Assembly (NCBI GenBank): GCA_015063335.1
Contig: SVUH01000003.1
Span: forward strand, 1-64,000
Direction of reading: 5' to 3'
DNA length: 64,000 bases
Origin: Oscillospiraceae bacterium
GTDB taxonomy: Bacteria > Bacillota_A > Clostridia > Oscillospirales > CAG-272
The first letter of the stretch is position 1, and the number at the start of each line of letters is the position of its first letter. The translations under genes and the position numbers were made by a program. Positions 1 through 8,651 of the stretch are shown in pieces. The notes below the pieces were generated by a model. The model worked only from the letters and a program-made list of their open reading frames with translations, had not been told where the DNA came from and did no database searches.

Positions 1-448
1 GGATACTATGGAAATGCTTGCTGAAAAGCAGGAGTACCTTGGTTCGCAGATAACCGACAAAAAGATAAGATACACCCATCACGATGCAAAGGTCAGCCGT
101 ATTGAAGCGGTGCTTGCAAGAGGGGACCGACGACTTGCTCCCGCACTTGCGCTTGCTGCTGACGAGGGCTTTAAGTTTGATGCGTGGGATGAATGCTTCG
201 ATTACGATAAGTGGATCTCCGTATTTGAAAGATGCGGTATTGATCCTGCGTTCTACGCAAACAGAAAGTTTGGTCTTGACGAGGTTTTGCCTTGGGATAT
301 TATTGATTGCGGAGTTACCAAGGAATTTTTACGTCGTGAGCGTGACAAGGCTTATGCAGAGAATACAACGCCCAATTGCCGCGAGCATTGCAGCGGTTGC
401 GGAGCTAACAGACTTGGAGGTGAGCGCACGTGCTGTCCGAAGAAATAA
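1..448 (+). CDS. B12-binding/radical SAM protein, C-terminal fragment (TIGR03960-like)
   Basis: This is the last part of a gene that begins before the window; the frame is open from base 2 to the TAA at 446-448. About 148 residues are visible. The fragment ends in a cysteine-rich tail with CxxHCSGCG and a terminal CCPKK, as in the C-terminus of the long radical SAM family that precedes a DUF2344 gene in Clostridia. The catalytic CxxxCxxC motif would lie outside the window. The next gene overlaps it by 19 bases, which fits the usual gene pair. The exact function of the family is unknown; the assignment rests on the tail and the partner gene. Confidence 0.75.
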   Translation, partial: DTMEMLAEKQEYLGSQITDKKIRYTHHDAKVSRIEAVLARGDRRLAPALALAADEGFKFDAWDECFDYDKWISVFERCGIDPAFYANRKFGLDEVLPWDIIDCGVTKEFLRRERDKAYAENTTPNCREHCSGCGANRLGGERTCCPKK

Positions 449-1182
449 AAAACAGCAAGCTGCTTCTAAAAAAGCAGTTAAAGTCACTTCCTGAACTCGA
501 AAGACCTTTGACTGTCAGACTGAAATTCCGAAAGACGGGAAGCCTGCAATATATCTCACATTTGGATCTGCAAAGAACGTTTAATCGCGTAATATCGCGC
601 GCGTGCCTACCCGTATGGTACACCAAGGGCTTTAATCCTCATATAAAGCTCGTATTTTCCACACCTCTTAGCATAGGCGCTCAAAGTGTATGTGAATATC
701 TCGATATTAAAATTGATAGAGAGATGCCGTGTGAGGAAATTATGAAGCGGCTCAACGCAGAGCTTACCGACGAGCTTTATATCACGGACGCATATTTTCC
801 AAGCCGTGATTTCTCGGAAATAGCTTGGGCGAGCTATGACGTAGAAATTAATACGCAAGGCGCAAGCGAAAAAATGGCAGAGGAAATTCAGAGCGTTTTG
901 ACAACATCTCCCGTTATGCTTACCAAAAAGACTAAATCGGGAGAAAAGGAAATAGATATCATTCCGCTTATTTATTCAGTAAATACCGTTTTTGACAACG
1001 TTCAGAATACAGTAAATATCGACTGTGTTCTGTCTGCTTCTTCGACGGAATATTTAAATCCCGAAATGCTCATCACCGCATTAAAGCAAAAGCTTGGCAT
1101 TATGAGCGGTGACGCAAGGGAAGAATGGTATTCGATAATGCGTACCGAGCTTCTCAGACAGGATATGACGAAATTTGAATAA
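430..1182 (+). CDS. TIGR03936/DUF2344 radical SAM-associated protein
   Basis: A 250-residue protein with the DUF2344 signature near residues 20-70: VRLKF, then YISHLDLQR, then a KGFNPHIKLVF segment and a PLSIG turn. It starts with GTG at 430, inside the end of the radical SAM gene; GGAGGTG at 416-422 is a well-placed ribosome-binding site. In many Firmicutes this protein is fused to, or encoded directly after, the large radical SAM protein, so the two probably act together. The substrate is unknown. Transcription ends at the hairpin at 1187-1229. Confidence 0.85.
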   Translation: MLSEEIKNSKLLLKKQLKSLPELERPLTVRLKFRKTGSLQYISHLDLQRTFNRVISRACLPVWYTKGFNPHIKLVFSTPLSIGAQSVCEYLDIKIDREMPCEEIMKRLNAELTDELYITDAYFPSRDFSEIAWASYDVEINTQGASEKMAEEIQSVLTTSPVMLTKKTKSGEKEIDIIPLIYSVNTVFDNVQNTVNIDCVLSASSTEYLNPEMLITALKQKLGIMSGDAREEWYSIMRTELLRQDMTKFE

Positions 1183-1186
1183 AAAT

Positions 1187-1234
1187 AACCCGACGAAATA
1201 ACTGCACCTATGCACACTTACGTCGGGTTGTTTT
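1187..1234. terminator. bidirectional terminator between the DUF2344 gene and mnmA
   Basis: A perfect 9-bp stem (AACCCGACG at 1187-1195 with CGTCGGGTT at 1221-1229) is flanked by T-runs on both strands. It separates two convergent genes. The 25-base loop holds a small TGCA/TGCA repeat. Confidence 0.8.
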
Positions 1235-1242
1235 ATATATTT

Positions 1243-2307
1243 TTAAGAAATAATACCGCCGCCGAGCACCGTATCTCCATCGTAGAAAACGACGGACTGT
1301 CCGGGTGCAATTGCTCTTTGAGGAATATCAAATTTTACATTCAATGTGTCCTCGTCGGTGTGAATGACGGTTGCCGTCGCGGGAGTATGTCTGTACCGTA
1401 TCTTTGCTTGAACTCTGGTAGGAGTATCAAACGATACATCGGAAAGAAAATTTATTCGATTTGCGGTAAGCTCTGTACCGAAAAGCTGCTCGTTTGTGCA
1501 CAAGGTAACTGTGTTGTGGTATGCGTCCTTTCCTTTGACGAACATTGGAACGCCGAACGCGACTCCAAGCCCCTTGCGCTGGCCGACAGTATAATGAATT
1601 ATACCGTTGTGCGTACCGACCTTGTTGCCCTCAACGTCAAGGAAATCTCCACTGGGGAACGAAAGAGAAGAGTGAGTTGATATAAAAGAAGCATAGTCGC
1701 CGTCGTTTATAAAACATATATCTTGACTGTCCGAGCGGTGGGCGTTGGAAAAGCCTTGTGCCTTAGCAATTTCACGAACTTGCGGCTTCGTATACTTGCC
1801 AAGAGGAAATTTAATGTATGGCAACTTATTTTTATCTATTGACCACAAAAAATAAGACTGATCCTTGGCTTCGTCTGCCGCCTTCTTTAAATAAAACTTT
1901 CCGTTTTGTTCTTGCTCTATTCTCGCGTAATGTCCGGTAGCAATTCCGTCATAGCTTAAAGATAAAGCCATGTCAAAAAGCTTACCGAATTTTATGCTTT
2001 TGTTACACTCAACACAAGGATTGGGCGTTAGTCCGTTCTTGTAATCTTCAATGAATTTATCAACTACGCATCTTTTGAAGCTTTCTCCAAGTGCAACCGT
2101 ATAGTGCGGCATTTGCAGAGCATCAGCAATCTGCTTTGCGTCGGTACAGTTTACGTCGGGAGTGGGGTTCTCACTGTCGCCTATCACCTCGCCGTCAGAC
2201 CACACGCGCATTGTTATGCCGCCCACATCATAGCCTTGACTTTTGATCAAATAAGCAGCCACGGCGCTATCAACACCACCACTCATTGCAACTAAAATCT
2301 TATTCAT
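1243..2307 (-). CDS. mnmA: tRNA-specific 2-thiouridylase MnmA
   Basis: A 354-residue cytoplasmic enzyme that places sulfur on U34 of tRNA-Lys, -Glu and -Gln. The PP-loop SGGVDSAVA lies at residues 9-17. The two catalytic cysteines are C98 (NPCVECN) and C198 (DICFI). The C-terminus has the usual beta-barrel with VGQRKGLGV. It is second in a two-gene minus-strand operon: trmL stops two bases before its ATG, and an AAGGA site lies inside the end of trmL. Both products modify the tRNA wobble base. Confidence 0.95.
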   Translation of the reverse strand: MNKILVAMSGGVDSAVAAYLIKSQGYDVGGITMRVWSDGEVIGDSENPTPDVNCTDAKQIADALQMPHYTVALGESFKRCVVDKFIEDYKNGLTPNPCVECNKSIKFGKLFDMALSLSYDGIATGHYARIEQEQNGKFYLKKAADEAKDQSYFLWSIDKNKLPYIKFPLGKYTKPQVREIAKAQGFSNAHRSDSQDICFINDGDYASFISTHSSLSFPSGDFLDVEGNKVGTHNGIIHYTVGQRKGLGVAFGVPMFVKGKDAYHNTVTLCTNEQLFGTELTANRINFLSDVSFDTPTRVQAKIRYRHTPATATVIHTDEDTLNVKFDIPQRAIAPGQSVVFYDGDTVLGGGIIS

Positions 2308-2308
2308 G

Positions 2309-2812
2309 TTACCATTCCTTGCTTGTTAGTTTGCCTTGCGGAATAAGCCCGTCAAAGCCCTTTTGACGAATGATCTCATATACGGCAATAGCCACAGAGT
2401 TTGACAGATTAAGAGAACGGATAGTATCTCTCATAGGAATACGTACGCAGTAATCCTTATTGTCATGGAGTATATCCTCGGGAATCCCCTTGGTTTCCTT
2501 GCCGAACATTATGTATACGTCGTCGGGATAATCAATTTCGGTATACGAATGAGGCGCTTTGGTGGAAAAATAATAGGTATTTGTTTTTGCCAAAGGACGC
2601 TCTCTAAGAAAATGCTCGTAGCTGTCATAATAGGTTATATCAAGCTTGTCCCAATAGTCAAGTCCCGCGCGCTTGAGCTTTTTGTCGTCAATATTAAAGC
2701 CCATAGGACGAATGATATGTAAGGACGCTCCGGTAGCAGCACAGGTTCGGGCAATATTTCCGGTGTTCTGCGGGATTTCAGGTTCGTGTAAAACTATATT
2801 GATCTTATACAT
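2309..2812 (-). CDS. trmL: tRNA (cytidine/uridine-34-2'-O)-methyltransferase TrmL
   Basis: A 167-residue SPOUT methyltransferase that 2'-O-methylates the wobble base of tRNA-Leu species. Visible motifs are HEPEIPQNTGNIAR near the N-terminus, MFGKET in the middle, and the knot motif IPMRDTIRSLNLSNSVA near residue 135. I place the start at ATG 2812: a GGAAG site lies just before it, and the ATG four codons upstream overlaps that site. The gene is first in an operon with mnmA and has its own promoter facing away from secA. Confidence 0.92.
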   Translation of the reverse strand: MYKINIVLHEPEIPQNTGNIARTCAATGASLHIIRPMGFNIDDKKLKRAGLDYWDKLDITYYDSYEHFLRERPLAKTNTYYFSTKAPHSYTEIDYPDDVYIMFGKETKGIPEDILHDNKDYCVRIPMRDTIRSLNLSNSVAIAVYEIIRQKGFDGLIPQGKLTSKEW

Positions 2813-2842
2813 AATAACTTCCAATCGTGTTTTTATGACTAT

Positions 2843-2871
2843 ATTATAGTATTTTTTTTGTTGTTTTTCAA
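2843..2871 (-). promoter_or_regulatory. sigma-A promoter of trmL-mnmA
   Basis: On the minus strand, TTGAAA (2871-2866), a 17-base spacer and TATAAT (2848-2843) form a near-consensus promoter about 31 bases upstream of the trmL start. Confidence 0.85.
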
Positions 2872-2922
2872 GTCAAAAGAAAAAAGTTTACAAAAGAGCA
2901 GAGAAGATATGTTATATAAGAC

Positions 2923-2951
2923 TTGAAAAAGTTGGGAAAATGTTGTATAAT
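2923..2951 (+). promoter_or_regulatory. sigma-A promoter of secA
   Basis: TTGAAA at 2923-2928, a 17-base spacer and TATAAT at 2946-2951. Its position rules out the earlier in-frame ATG at 2940, which lies inside the spacer, as the secA start. Confidence 0.88.
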
Positions 2952-2978
2952 AATATGAATAATTGTGTGGAGGTCATA

Positions 2979-5735
2979 ATGGGACTTTTAAATAAAATTT
3001 TTGGCTCTTACAGTGACAGACAGCTTAAAAAAATAGAAAAGTTTGTTGATTATATTGAATCACTCGCGCCGAAGTATTCCGAGATGTCAAACGAGGAGCT
3101 TTCAAATACAACCAATGTGCTCAAGGAGCGCCTTGCAAACGGTGAAACTCTTGAAGATATAATGGCTGACGCTTTCGCGGCAATACGCGAGGCGGACGAC
3201 AGAATACTCGGAAAACGCCCATTCCGCGTACAGCTTATCGGCGGTATAATTCTTCATCAAGGTAGAATTGCCGAAATGAAGACAGGTGAGGGTAAAACAC
3301 TTGTTGCAACCATGCCCGCATATCTTAACGCGCTTAGTGGTAAGGGTGTTCACGTTGTTACCGTGAACGACTATCTTGCACGCCGCGACAGTGAGGAAAT
3401 GGGTAGAGTTTATGAATTTATGGGACTTACCACAGGTCTTGTCGTACACGGACTTTCTCCCGATGAGAAAAAGCAGGCTTACCTTGCCGACATTACCTAC
3501 GGTACAAATAACGAGTTCGGCTTCGACTACCTACGCGACAACATGGTCGTTTATAAGGACAGAATGGTACAGCGCGGACACAACTACGCAATCGTTGACG
3601 AGGTCGACTCCATTCTTATTGACGAAGCAAGAACGCCTCTTATAATTTCGGGCGCGGGCGAGAAGTCTACTGATATGTACGACAGAGCAGATGCCTTTGC
3701 CAGAAAGCTTCGCAAGTTCGTTATCAAGGAAATGGACTCAAAGGAAAGCTACGACGATCTCGATGCAGACTATATCGTTGACGAGAAGGCAAGTAATGCG
3801 ATCCTTACTCCTAAGGGAGCACAAAAGGCAGAGACGTTTTTTGGAATAAACAACCTTTCCGATCCCGAAAACTCCGAGATCGCTCACCACATAAATCAGG
3901 CAATACGTGCATACGGCATAATGAAGCGCGACGTTGATTACGTGGTAAACGAGCATGGAGTTATGATAGTCGATACCTTTACGGGACGTCTTATGCCCGG
4001 AAGAAGATATTCAAACGGTTTGCATCAGGCGATCGAAGCCAAGGAAGGCGTTAAGATAGAGAAAGAGAATAAGACTCTTGCAACTATTACGTTCCAGAAC
4101 TATTTCAGAATGTATTCAAAGCTCTCGGGTATGACGGGTACTGCTCTTACCGAGGAAACAGAGTTCCGTGAAATATATCAGCTTGACGTTATCGAGATAC
4201 CCACCAACCGACCTATGATAAGAGAAGACCGCAACGACGTGGTCTATAAGACTGTCAACGGAAAGTACGATGCGGTAGTTAGGCAGATAATCGAATGTCA
4301 CGAAAAGGGACAGCCTGTGCTTGTCGGTACGGTTTCAATAGACAAGTCAGAGGAGCTTTCTCGTAGACTTAAGCGTGAGGGAATTAAGCACACAGTTCTT
4401 AACGCAAAATATCACGACAAAGAAGCAGAAATAGTTGCTCAGGCAGGAAAGCTCGGTGCAGTTACGATCTCTACCAACATGGCAGGACGCGGAACCGATA
4501 TTATGCTTGGCGGAAATCCAGAGTATATGGCGAAAAAGGAGATGCGTAAGCTTGAGATTGACGAGGAGCTTATCGCGATGGCAACGGGAACTGCCGAAAT
4601 CGACGACGAGGACGTAAAGAACGCAAGAGCAATTTACCGTGACCTCTACGAGCGCTTCAAGAAAGAAATTGCTCCCGAGGCGCAGGCTGTTAAGGACGCA
4701 GGCGGACTCTTTATTCTCGGTACGGAAAGACACGAAAGCCGCCGTATAGACAACCAGCTTCGCGGACGCTCGGGACGTCAGGGTGACCCCGGCGAGTCGC
4801 GCTTCTTCCTCTCGCTTGAGGACGATCTTATGCGTTTGTTCGGTTCTGAAAGAGTTCTCGATATGGTTGAAAGACTCGGACTTCCCGAGGACGCGCCAAT
4901 CGATGCCAAGATCCTTTCAGGCAGAATAGAATTTGCTCAAAAGAAGATAGAGGATCAGAACTTCAAGCGCCGTAAGTACGTTCTTACCTACGACGACGTA
5001 ATGAACCAGCAGAGAAATCTTATTTATAAACAGAGATATGACGTTCTTAACGGTGAGGATATCAGCGATACTATCCGCAAGATGATAATCGGCACTGTCA
5101 GCGATACGGTTGATACGTATTTGCAGGGTGACGAGGCGGCGCTTTGGGATTTCGCAGGACTTAAAAACGTTTACCTTGGCTTGCTTACAACTCCCGAGGA
5201 CTTTGAATATTCCGAAAATGAGCTTAAACGTCTTAAGAAGGATGATATCGTGGATATGCTTTGCGACAGAGCCCTTGAGGTTTACGAGGATAAAGCAAAT
5301 ACTATCGGAGAGGAGCGCTTCAGAGAAATCGAACGTGCAGTATTGCTTCAGAACGTTGACAGAAACTGGATGGAGCATATTGATGCCATGGACGACCTTA
5401 AGGACAGCATAAGACTTCAGTCGTACGCGCAAAGAGATCCTGTAAACGAATACAGACTTCAGGGCGCTGATATGTTTGACGCGATGGTTGCTGATATACG
5501 TGACAGAACGTCAAGAATGATCCTTTCCGTAACCGTAAAAACTCCCGAGGTAAAGAGAGTACAGCTTGCAAAGCCCCTTAACGAGGGATTTGAGGGCGAC
5601 GGAGAGAAGAAAGTAAAGAAGGTTACCGTTGTCAAGAAGGCAGCCGAGAGCGTCGGTAGAAATGACCTCTGCCCTTGCGGTTCAGGCAAAAAGTATAAAA
5701 AGTGCTGCGGAGCACCTTCAAACACACAAAATTGA
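2979..5735 (+). CDS. secA: preprotein translocase ATPase SecA
   Basis: A 918-residue motor that pushes unfolded preproteins through SecYEG. Walker A (KTGEGKTL) has its lysine at residue 106. The VDEVDSILIDEART segment is the DEAD-type Walker B. The GRSGRQGDPGESRFF segment is the arginine-finger helicase motif. The C-terminus carries the zinc-binding, SecB-type tail CPCGSGKKYKKCC. The start is ATG 2979, preceded by GGAGG at 2969-2973. Length is slightly above the Bacillus form because of an insert around residue 530. A hairpin follows the gene. Confidence 0.97.
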   Translation: MGLLNKIFGSYSDRQLKKIEKFVDYIESLAPKYSEMSNEELSNTTNVLKERLANGETLEDIMADAFAAIREADDRILGKRPFRVQLIGGIILHQGRIAEMKTGEGKTLVATMPAYLNALSGKGVHVVTVNDYLARRDSEEMGRVYEFMGLTTGLVVHGLSPDEKKQAYLADITYGTNNEFGFDYLRDNMVVYKDRMVQRGHNYAIVDEVDSILIDEARTPLIISGAGEKSTDMYDRADAFARKLRKFVIKEMDSKESYDDLDADYIVDEKASNAILTPKGAQKAETFFGINNLSDPENSEIAHHINQAIRAYGIMKRDVDYVVNEHGVMIVDTFTGRLMPGRRYSNGLHQAIEAKEGVKIEKENKTLATITFQNYFRMYSKLSGMTGTALTEETEFREIYQLDVIEIPTNRPMIREDRNDVVYKTVNGKYDAVVRQIIECHEKGQPVLVGTVSIDKSEELSRRLKREGIKHTVLNAKYHDKEAEIVAQAGKLGAVTISTNMAGRGTDIMLGGNPEYMAKKEMRKLEIDEELIAMATGTAEIDDEDVKNARAIYRDLYERFKKEIAPEAQAVKDAGGLFILGTERHESRRIDNQLRGRSGRQGDPGESRFFLSLEDDLMRLFGSERVLDMVERLGLPEDAPIDAKILSGRIEFAQKKIEDQNFKRRKYVLTYDDVMNQQRNLIYKQRYDVLNGEDISDTIRKMIIGTVSDTVDTYLQGDEAALWDFAGLKNVYLGLLTTPEDFEYSENELKRLKKDDIVDMLCDRALEVYEDKANTIGEERFREIERAVLLQNVDRNWMEHIDAMDDLKDSIRLQSYAQRDPVNEYRLQGADMFDAMVADIRDRTSRMILSVTVKTPEVKRVQLAKPLNEGFEGDGEKKVKKVTVVKKAAESVGRNDLCPCGSGKKYKKCCGAPSNTQN

Positions 5736-5746
5736 TAACTGCAAAA

Positions 5747-5779
5747 GTCAGCCGCATTAAATTAAATAATGCGGCTGAC
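5747..5779 (+). terminator. strong hairpin after secA, without a clear U-run
   Basis: A perfect 13-bp stem (5747-5759 with 5767-5779) and a 7-base loop lie directly after secA. The bases that follow (AAATTTAAAAGG) do not form a normal U-run, so it may only partly terminate or may protect the secA mRNA end. Confidence 0.55.
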
Positions 5780-5798
5780 AAATTTAAAAGGTGGAAAA

Positions 5799-6506
5799 AT
5801 GGGATTTGGATTACTCTTTATAGGGTATTTTGTTGCAACCCTCATGTCAATAAATATGGTAGGGCCGTTTATACGCATCATTGGATACGGCATCGTGTTT
5901 ATTGCCTCGTCAAAGCTTAATGGCTACAACCGCCATTTCAGGCTGTTACAAATAGCAGCAGCTTTTATGGTGGCTTTGTCGATCTTGCTTTCCATATCTA
6001 CTGTAACGGATTTTCTTTACAGTGAGCTTATTATAAGCAAGAACATTTTCGGTGAGCCATATCAAACAGTTATAGGGCATGTTGAAACGGTAATGTCGTT
6101 TATCTTCGCCTCGGTTATGCTTTACGCGATAAGAAGTATCGCGACGGAAACCGAAGATTTAAAAATATCGGCGAATGCTATACGAAACTTCGTGTTTATG
6201 TGCATCTATGTGCTCTTGTACGTTGTTACTTGCTTGCCGTTTGCTTACACAAAATACTTTGGTATGCCTACGTTGCTTATACAATTTGCTTACGTTGTAC
6301 TGAATCTTATCTTGATCTTCACGTGCTATACGAGGATCTGCGACGAGAGTGACGTTGAGATGAACCGTAAGCCATCGCGCTTCGCTTTTATAAATAAAAT
6401 GAGAGCTGAGCTTGACAGACGGGAAGAAAAGGCGCTCGAAAGCCAAGCGCAGTTCATAGAGGAAAAACGACAAAAAAGAGAACAAAAAAGAAGAAAGAAA
6501 AAATAG
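5799..6506 (+). CDS. multi-pass membrane protein, unknown function
   Basis: A 235-residue protein that I do not recognise. About five hydrophobic segments fill residues 1-175. A strongly basic, helix-prone cytoplasmic tail rich in K, R, E and Q follows (about residues 190-235, ending in RRKKK). ATG 5799 is preceded by AAAGGTGG; the ATG at 5769 lies in the secA hairpin and is rejected. The first segments resemble the start of the next gene's product (IGYGIVFIASSKLNGYNR here, LGYILLSLSLIKLADLNE there), so the two are probably related and co-transcribed. No catalytic motif is visible. Confidence 0.7.
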   Translation: MGFGLLFIGYFVATLMSINMVGPFIRIIGYGIVFIASSKLNGYNRHFRLLQIAAAFMVALSILLSISTVTDFLYSELIISKNIFGEPYQTVIGHVETVMSFIFASVMLYAIRSIATETEDLKISANAIRNFVFMCIYVLLYVVTCLPFAYTKYFGMPTLLIQFAYVVLNLILIFTCYTRICDESDVEMNRKPSRFAFINKMRAELDRREEKALESQAQFIEEKRQKREQKRRKKK

Positions 6507-6513
6507 GAAATAT

Positions 6514-7890
6514 ATGAAAGATAAAAGTAAAATCAGTTTTTTGCCAATAGGGCTGTCTTTAATATTTTTGTTTAATCCCAACATTACGGTCGTTGATCCG
6601 TTTCCTGACTTCTTGGGGTATATTTTGCTGTCGCTCTCTCTTATAAAGCTTGCGGATCTAAATGAAACGGTCGCGGAAGCAGCATCTATATTCAATAAAA
6701 TGATACTTATTGACGCCGCAAAGCTTTTTGCGATCGTCTGGATATTCTGGATATCTTCTCCGTCCGAGCAAAACGCCGCAGTGCTTTTGTGGTCGTTTGT
6801 ATTCGGCGTTTTGGAAATGGTTTTCTTGATTCCCGCATTTGTAAAGCTTTTTAAGGGCTTTGTGGAGATTGGATATTTTCACGACAACCGCGCAATACTT
6901 GGCTCAAAAATCAAAAGATCGGGAAGGGCAGCCAGAAGAAACTATACTGAAAAAATCCGTTTTCTTACGATATTCTTTATAGCATTCAAGGCAACCACCT
7001 CATTTTTGCCCGAGCTTATAACCATTAATTTTTCCGAGTATCTTGAATCTCACGGTAACGGAATTCTTTACATACTCCGTATGTTTACGTTTATCCCGGT
7101 ACTCGTTTTGGGAATAGTTTGGATAATCAAAATTATAAATTACTTTGCGCGAATATCAAAGGATGCTGAATTCACCGAAGCCCTTTCTGCCTCTTACTGT
7201 GAAAAGATCTTGCCGCAAAGTGGAATATTTATAAAGAGAAACGTAAAGCTTTCTTTTGCTTTGCTCTTGATAGCAGCTGTATTGTCCTTTGATTTAAGAA
7301 TACAAAGCATAAATATCTTTCCCGACGTCCTTGCTGCTCTGACGCTACTTGCGTTTTTTGTATCAATAAACAGAAAAACAAAAATTAAGCTTGGCTTACC
7401 GATGGCGCTCTCCGCGCTTGGCGCGGTAAGCGGTGTTATCTCAATGATTTTTGAGATAAGATTTTTCAAAGAATATACTTGGGACAGCATTTTCAGAAGC
7501 GAGGAGGCTATGAACGCATACGTTCTAATGTGCGTGACGGCAATAATAAACGCATTGATCTTTGCCGCAATATTTGCATTCGTGCTGTTATCATTGAAAT
7601 CGACTATCAAAGCGCACACGGGAATTATAGCCGCAAGTAATGCAGTGAATGAGGTTGCGCGCAAAAGCATGAATAAATCGATTTACGATGAGCTTGTGCG
7701 TACGCTTATAATTGATGCGTGTGCGCTGGGCGTGTATACGGTTACGGATATATGCTACGTTCTTTTTGCGAAGAATTTTGGAGCTATGATGCTCATAAAT
7801 GCGATCGGTGTGATTGCATTCGGCGCAATGCTCATTAAAACATATTTTGATATTTACGAAGCGGTCACCGCAAGATACGTTTTGGAATAA
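6514..7890 (+). CDS. multi-pass membrane protein with internal duplication, unknown function
   Basis: A 458-residue protein with about ten to twelve hydrophobic segments; I do not recognise the family. The two halves look like copies of one unit: FPDFLGYILL near residue 30 matches FPDVLAALTLL near residue 270, each after a short polar stretch containing N or D and I. It begins seven bases after the previous gene with AGGAAA as a weak site, so the two are likely one operon. Nothing suggests an enzyme; a transporter or a scaffold is possible but unproven. Confidence 0.7.
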   Translation: MKDKSKISFLPIGLSLIFLFNPNITVVDPFPDFLGYILLSLSLIKLADLNETVAEAASIFNKMILIDAAKLFAIVWIFWISSPSEQNAAVLLWSFVFGVLEMVFLIPAFVKLFKGFVEIGYFHDNRAILGSKIKRSGRAARRNYTEKIRFLTIFFIAFKATTSFLPELITINFSEYLESHGNGILYILRMFTFIPVLVLGIVWIIKIINYFARISKDAEFTEALSASYCEKILPQSGIFIKRNVKLSFALLLIAAVLSFDLRIQSINIFPDVLAALTLLAFFVSINRKTKIKLGLPMALSALGAVSGVISMIFEIRFFKEYTWDSIFRSEEAMNAYVLMCVTAIINALIFAAIFAFVLLSLKSTIKAHTGIIAASNAVNEVARKSMNKSIYDELVRTLIIDACALGVYTVTDICYVLFAKNFGAMMLINAIGVIAFGAMLIKTYFDIYEAVTARYVLE

Positions 7891-7941
7891 TCTTACATCT
7901 TTGTTCTTGCATATTTTTTATTTAAATGCAAATACTTTTAA

Positions 7942-8072
7942 CGTGCGAGAGAGAAGTCGCACACCTTGGTAGGTGCAAGTCGGTTAACTGCACACGCCTC
8001 CTTTTCCGATAGCGGACGATGCCGATTCCGTCAATGAGGGTATGTTCGTTGATTGATGCATTGGAGGATAAA
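7942..8072 (+). other. possible structured RNA leader of the 66-residue gene
   Basis: The region holds three adjacent small stems: GTGCGA/TCGCAC (7943-7962), ACC-TTGGT-AGGT (7963-7974) and GTGCA/TGCAC (7973-7993). A CCTCC at 7997-8001 could pair with the GGAGG ribosome-binding site at 8063-8067. It does not match a riboswitch class that I can recall. The first part vaguely resembles the 5' end of a group II intron, but no intron protein or later domains follow. Confidence 0.35.
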
Positions 8073-8273
8073 ATGCGTAAGAAGTATGTTAAGCGAAAGC
8101 ACGACCATAATAAATCGATCGATAATGAGTTCAGATGCGACAATATTTTCAAGACCGCCCAAGCACAGCCATATCTCGATTCGTTAGTGGCAGGCAAATG
8201 GGGGAGAGGAAAGGATGATTCGCCCGTGAACGAGGACGAGTATCCCGAAAATAACAATCCGCTGCCTTATTAA
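8073..8273 (+). CDS. 66-residue hydrophilic protein, unknown function
   Basis: A small gene with a consensus GGAGG at 8063-8067 placed five bases before ATG 8073. A longer in-frame ATG at 8019 has no ribosome-binding site. The protein has a basic N-terminus (KKYVKRKHDHNK), one cysteine, and an acidic, proline- and asparagine-rich C-terminus ending in NPLPY. There is no signal peptide or membrane segment. Its own strong terminator follows, so it is a separate unit. I know no family for it. The site, the terminator and the non-random composition support a real gene. Confidence 0.6.
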   Translation: MRKKYVKRKHDHNKSIDNEFRCDNIFKTAQAQPYLDSLVAGKWGRGKDDSPVNEDEYPENNNPLPY

Positions 8274-8284
8274 ATTTCGATCGT

Positions 8285-8318
8285 ATCGCCCACCGAGAAA
8301 TCGGTGGGCGATGTTTTT
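8285..8318 (+). terminator. terminator of the 66-residue gene
   Basis: A perfect 12-bp stem (8285-8296 with 8301-8312) closed by a GAAA tetraloop, then G and five T. This is a strong intrinsic terminator. Confidence 0.9.
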
Positions 8319-8334
8319 AATATGTTTTATATAA

Positions 8335-8364
8335 AAGAAAAAACAGCCCTCTTTTGAGGGCTGT
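8335..8364 (-). terminator. terminator of tRNA-Leu
   Basis: On the minus strand, directly after the tRNA, a 9-bp stem (8343-8351 with 8356-8364) with a four-base loop runs into six T residues. Confidence 0.88.
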
Positions 8365-8365
8365 C

Positions 8366-8452
8366 TGGTGCCGGTGGTCGGGGTCGAACCGACACGGTAT
8401 CGCTACCACTGGATTTTGAGTCCAGCACGTCTGCCAATTCCATCACACCGGC
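8366..8452 (-). tRNA. tRNA-Leu (anticodon CAA)
   Basis: A class II tRNA on the minus strand. The acceptor arms GCCGGTG/CACCGGC close the cloverleaf and CCA is encoded at 8368-8366. The anticodon loop is CTCAAAA between CTGGA and TCCAG, giving CAA. A long variable arm (TGGTAGCGATACC) and the GGTTCGACC T-loop fit leucine. It is the only tRNA in the window. The 3' end shows no sign of an integrated element. Confidence 0.96.
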
Positions 8453-8585
8453 AAGCTGTCAACGTTAGATATTATACCATAAAGTGCCTCAAAAAGTCAA
8501 TAGGTTTATCAAAATTATTTTAACAAAGCAATTTTATTTTCATTTTAGCATATTCTTTTTTAAGAAGAACAGTTATAAATAATAT

Positions 8586-8614
8586 TTGACTTTTCGGGGG
8601 ATTCGTGTTATAAT
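8586..8614 (+). promoter_or_regulatory. sigma-A promoter of alr
   Basis: TTGACT at 8586-8591, a 17-base spacer and TATAAT at 8609-8614. The -35 box overlaps a spurious TTG start of the alr frame, which fixes the true start downstream. Bases 8453-8585 hold nothing else that I can identify. Confidence 0.88.
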
Positions 8615-8651
8615 GAAACTATCGTTGGATATTCTCGGAGAAGATGCTAAA

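Noticed and set aside
430..448. Overlap of the first two genes as a frameshift
   Set aside because: A GTG with GGAGGTG at the right distance explains the overlap, and the pair is known as two separate genes.
2940..2978. An earlier ATG start for secA
   Set aside because: It lies within the promoter spacer, so it cannot be in the mRNA. ATG 2979 has a good GGAGG.
7194..7670. A 158-residue minus-strand frame inside the duplicated membrane protein gene
   Set aside because: No ribosome-binding site, and the plus-strand frame has clear membrane segments and fits the operon.
7942..8020. Start of a group II intron
   Set aside because: Only the first stem and a GGTGCAAGTC phrase look alike. There is no reverse transcriptase, no domain V and no matching 3' end.
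8366..8452. tRNA-Leu as an integration site
   Set aside because: No duplicated tRNA 3' end and no integrase gene next to it.
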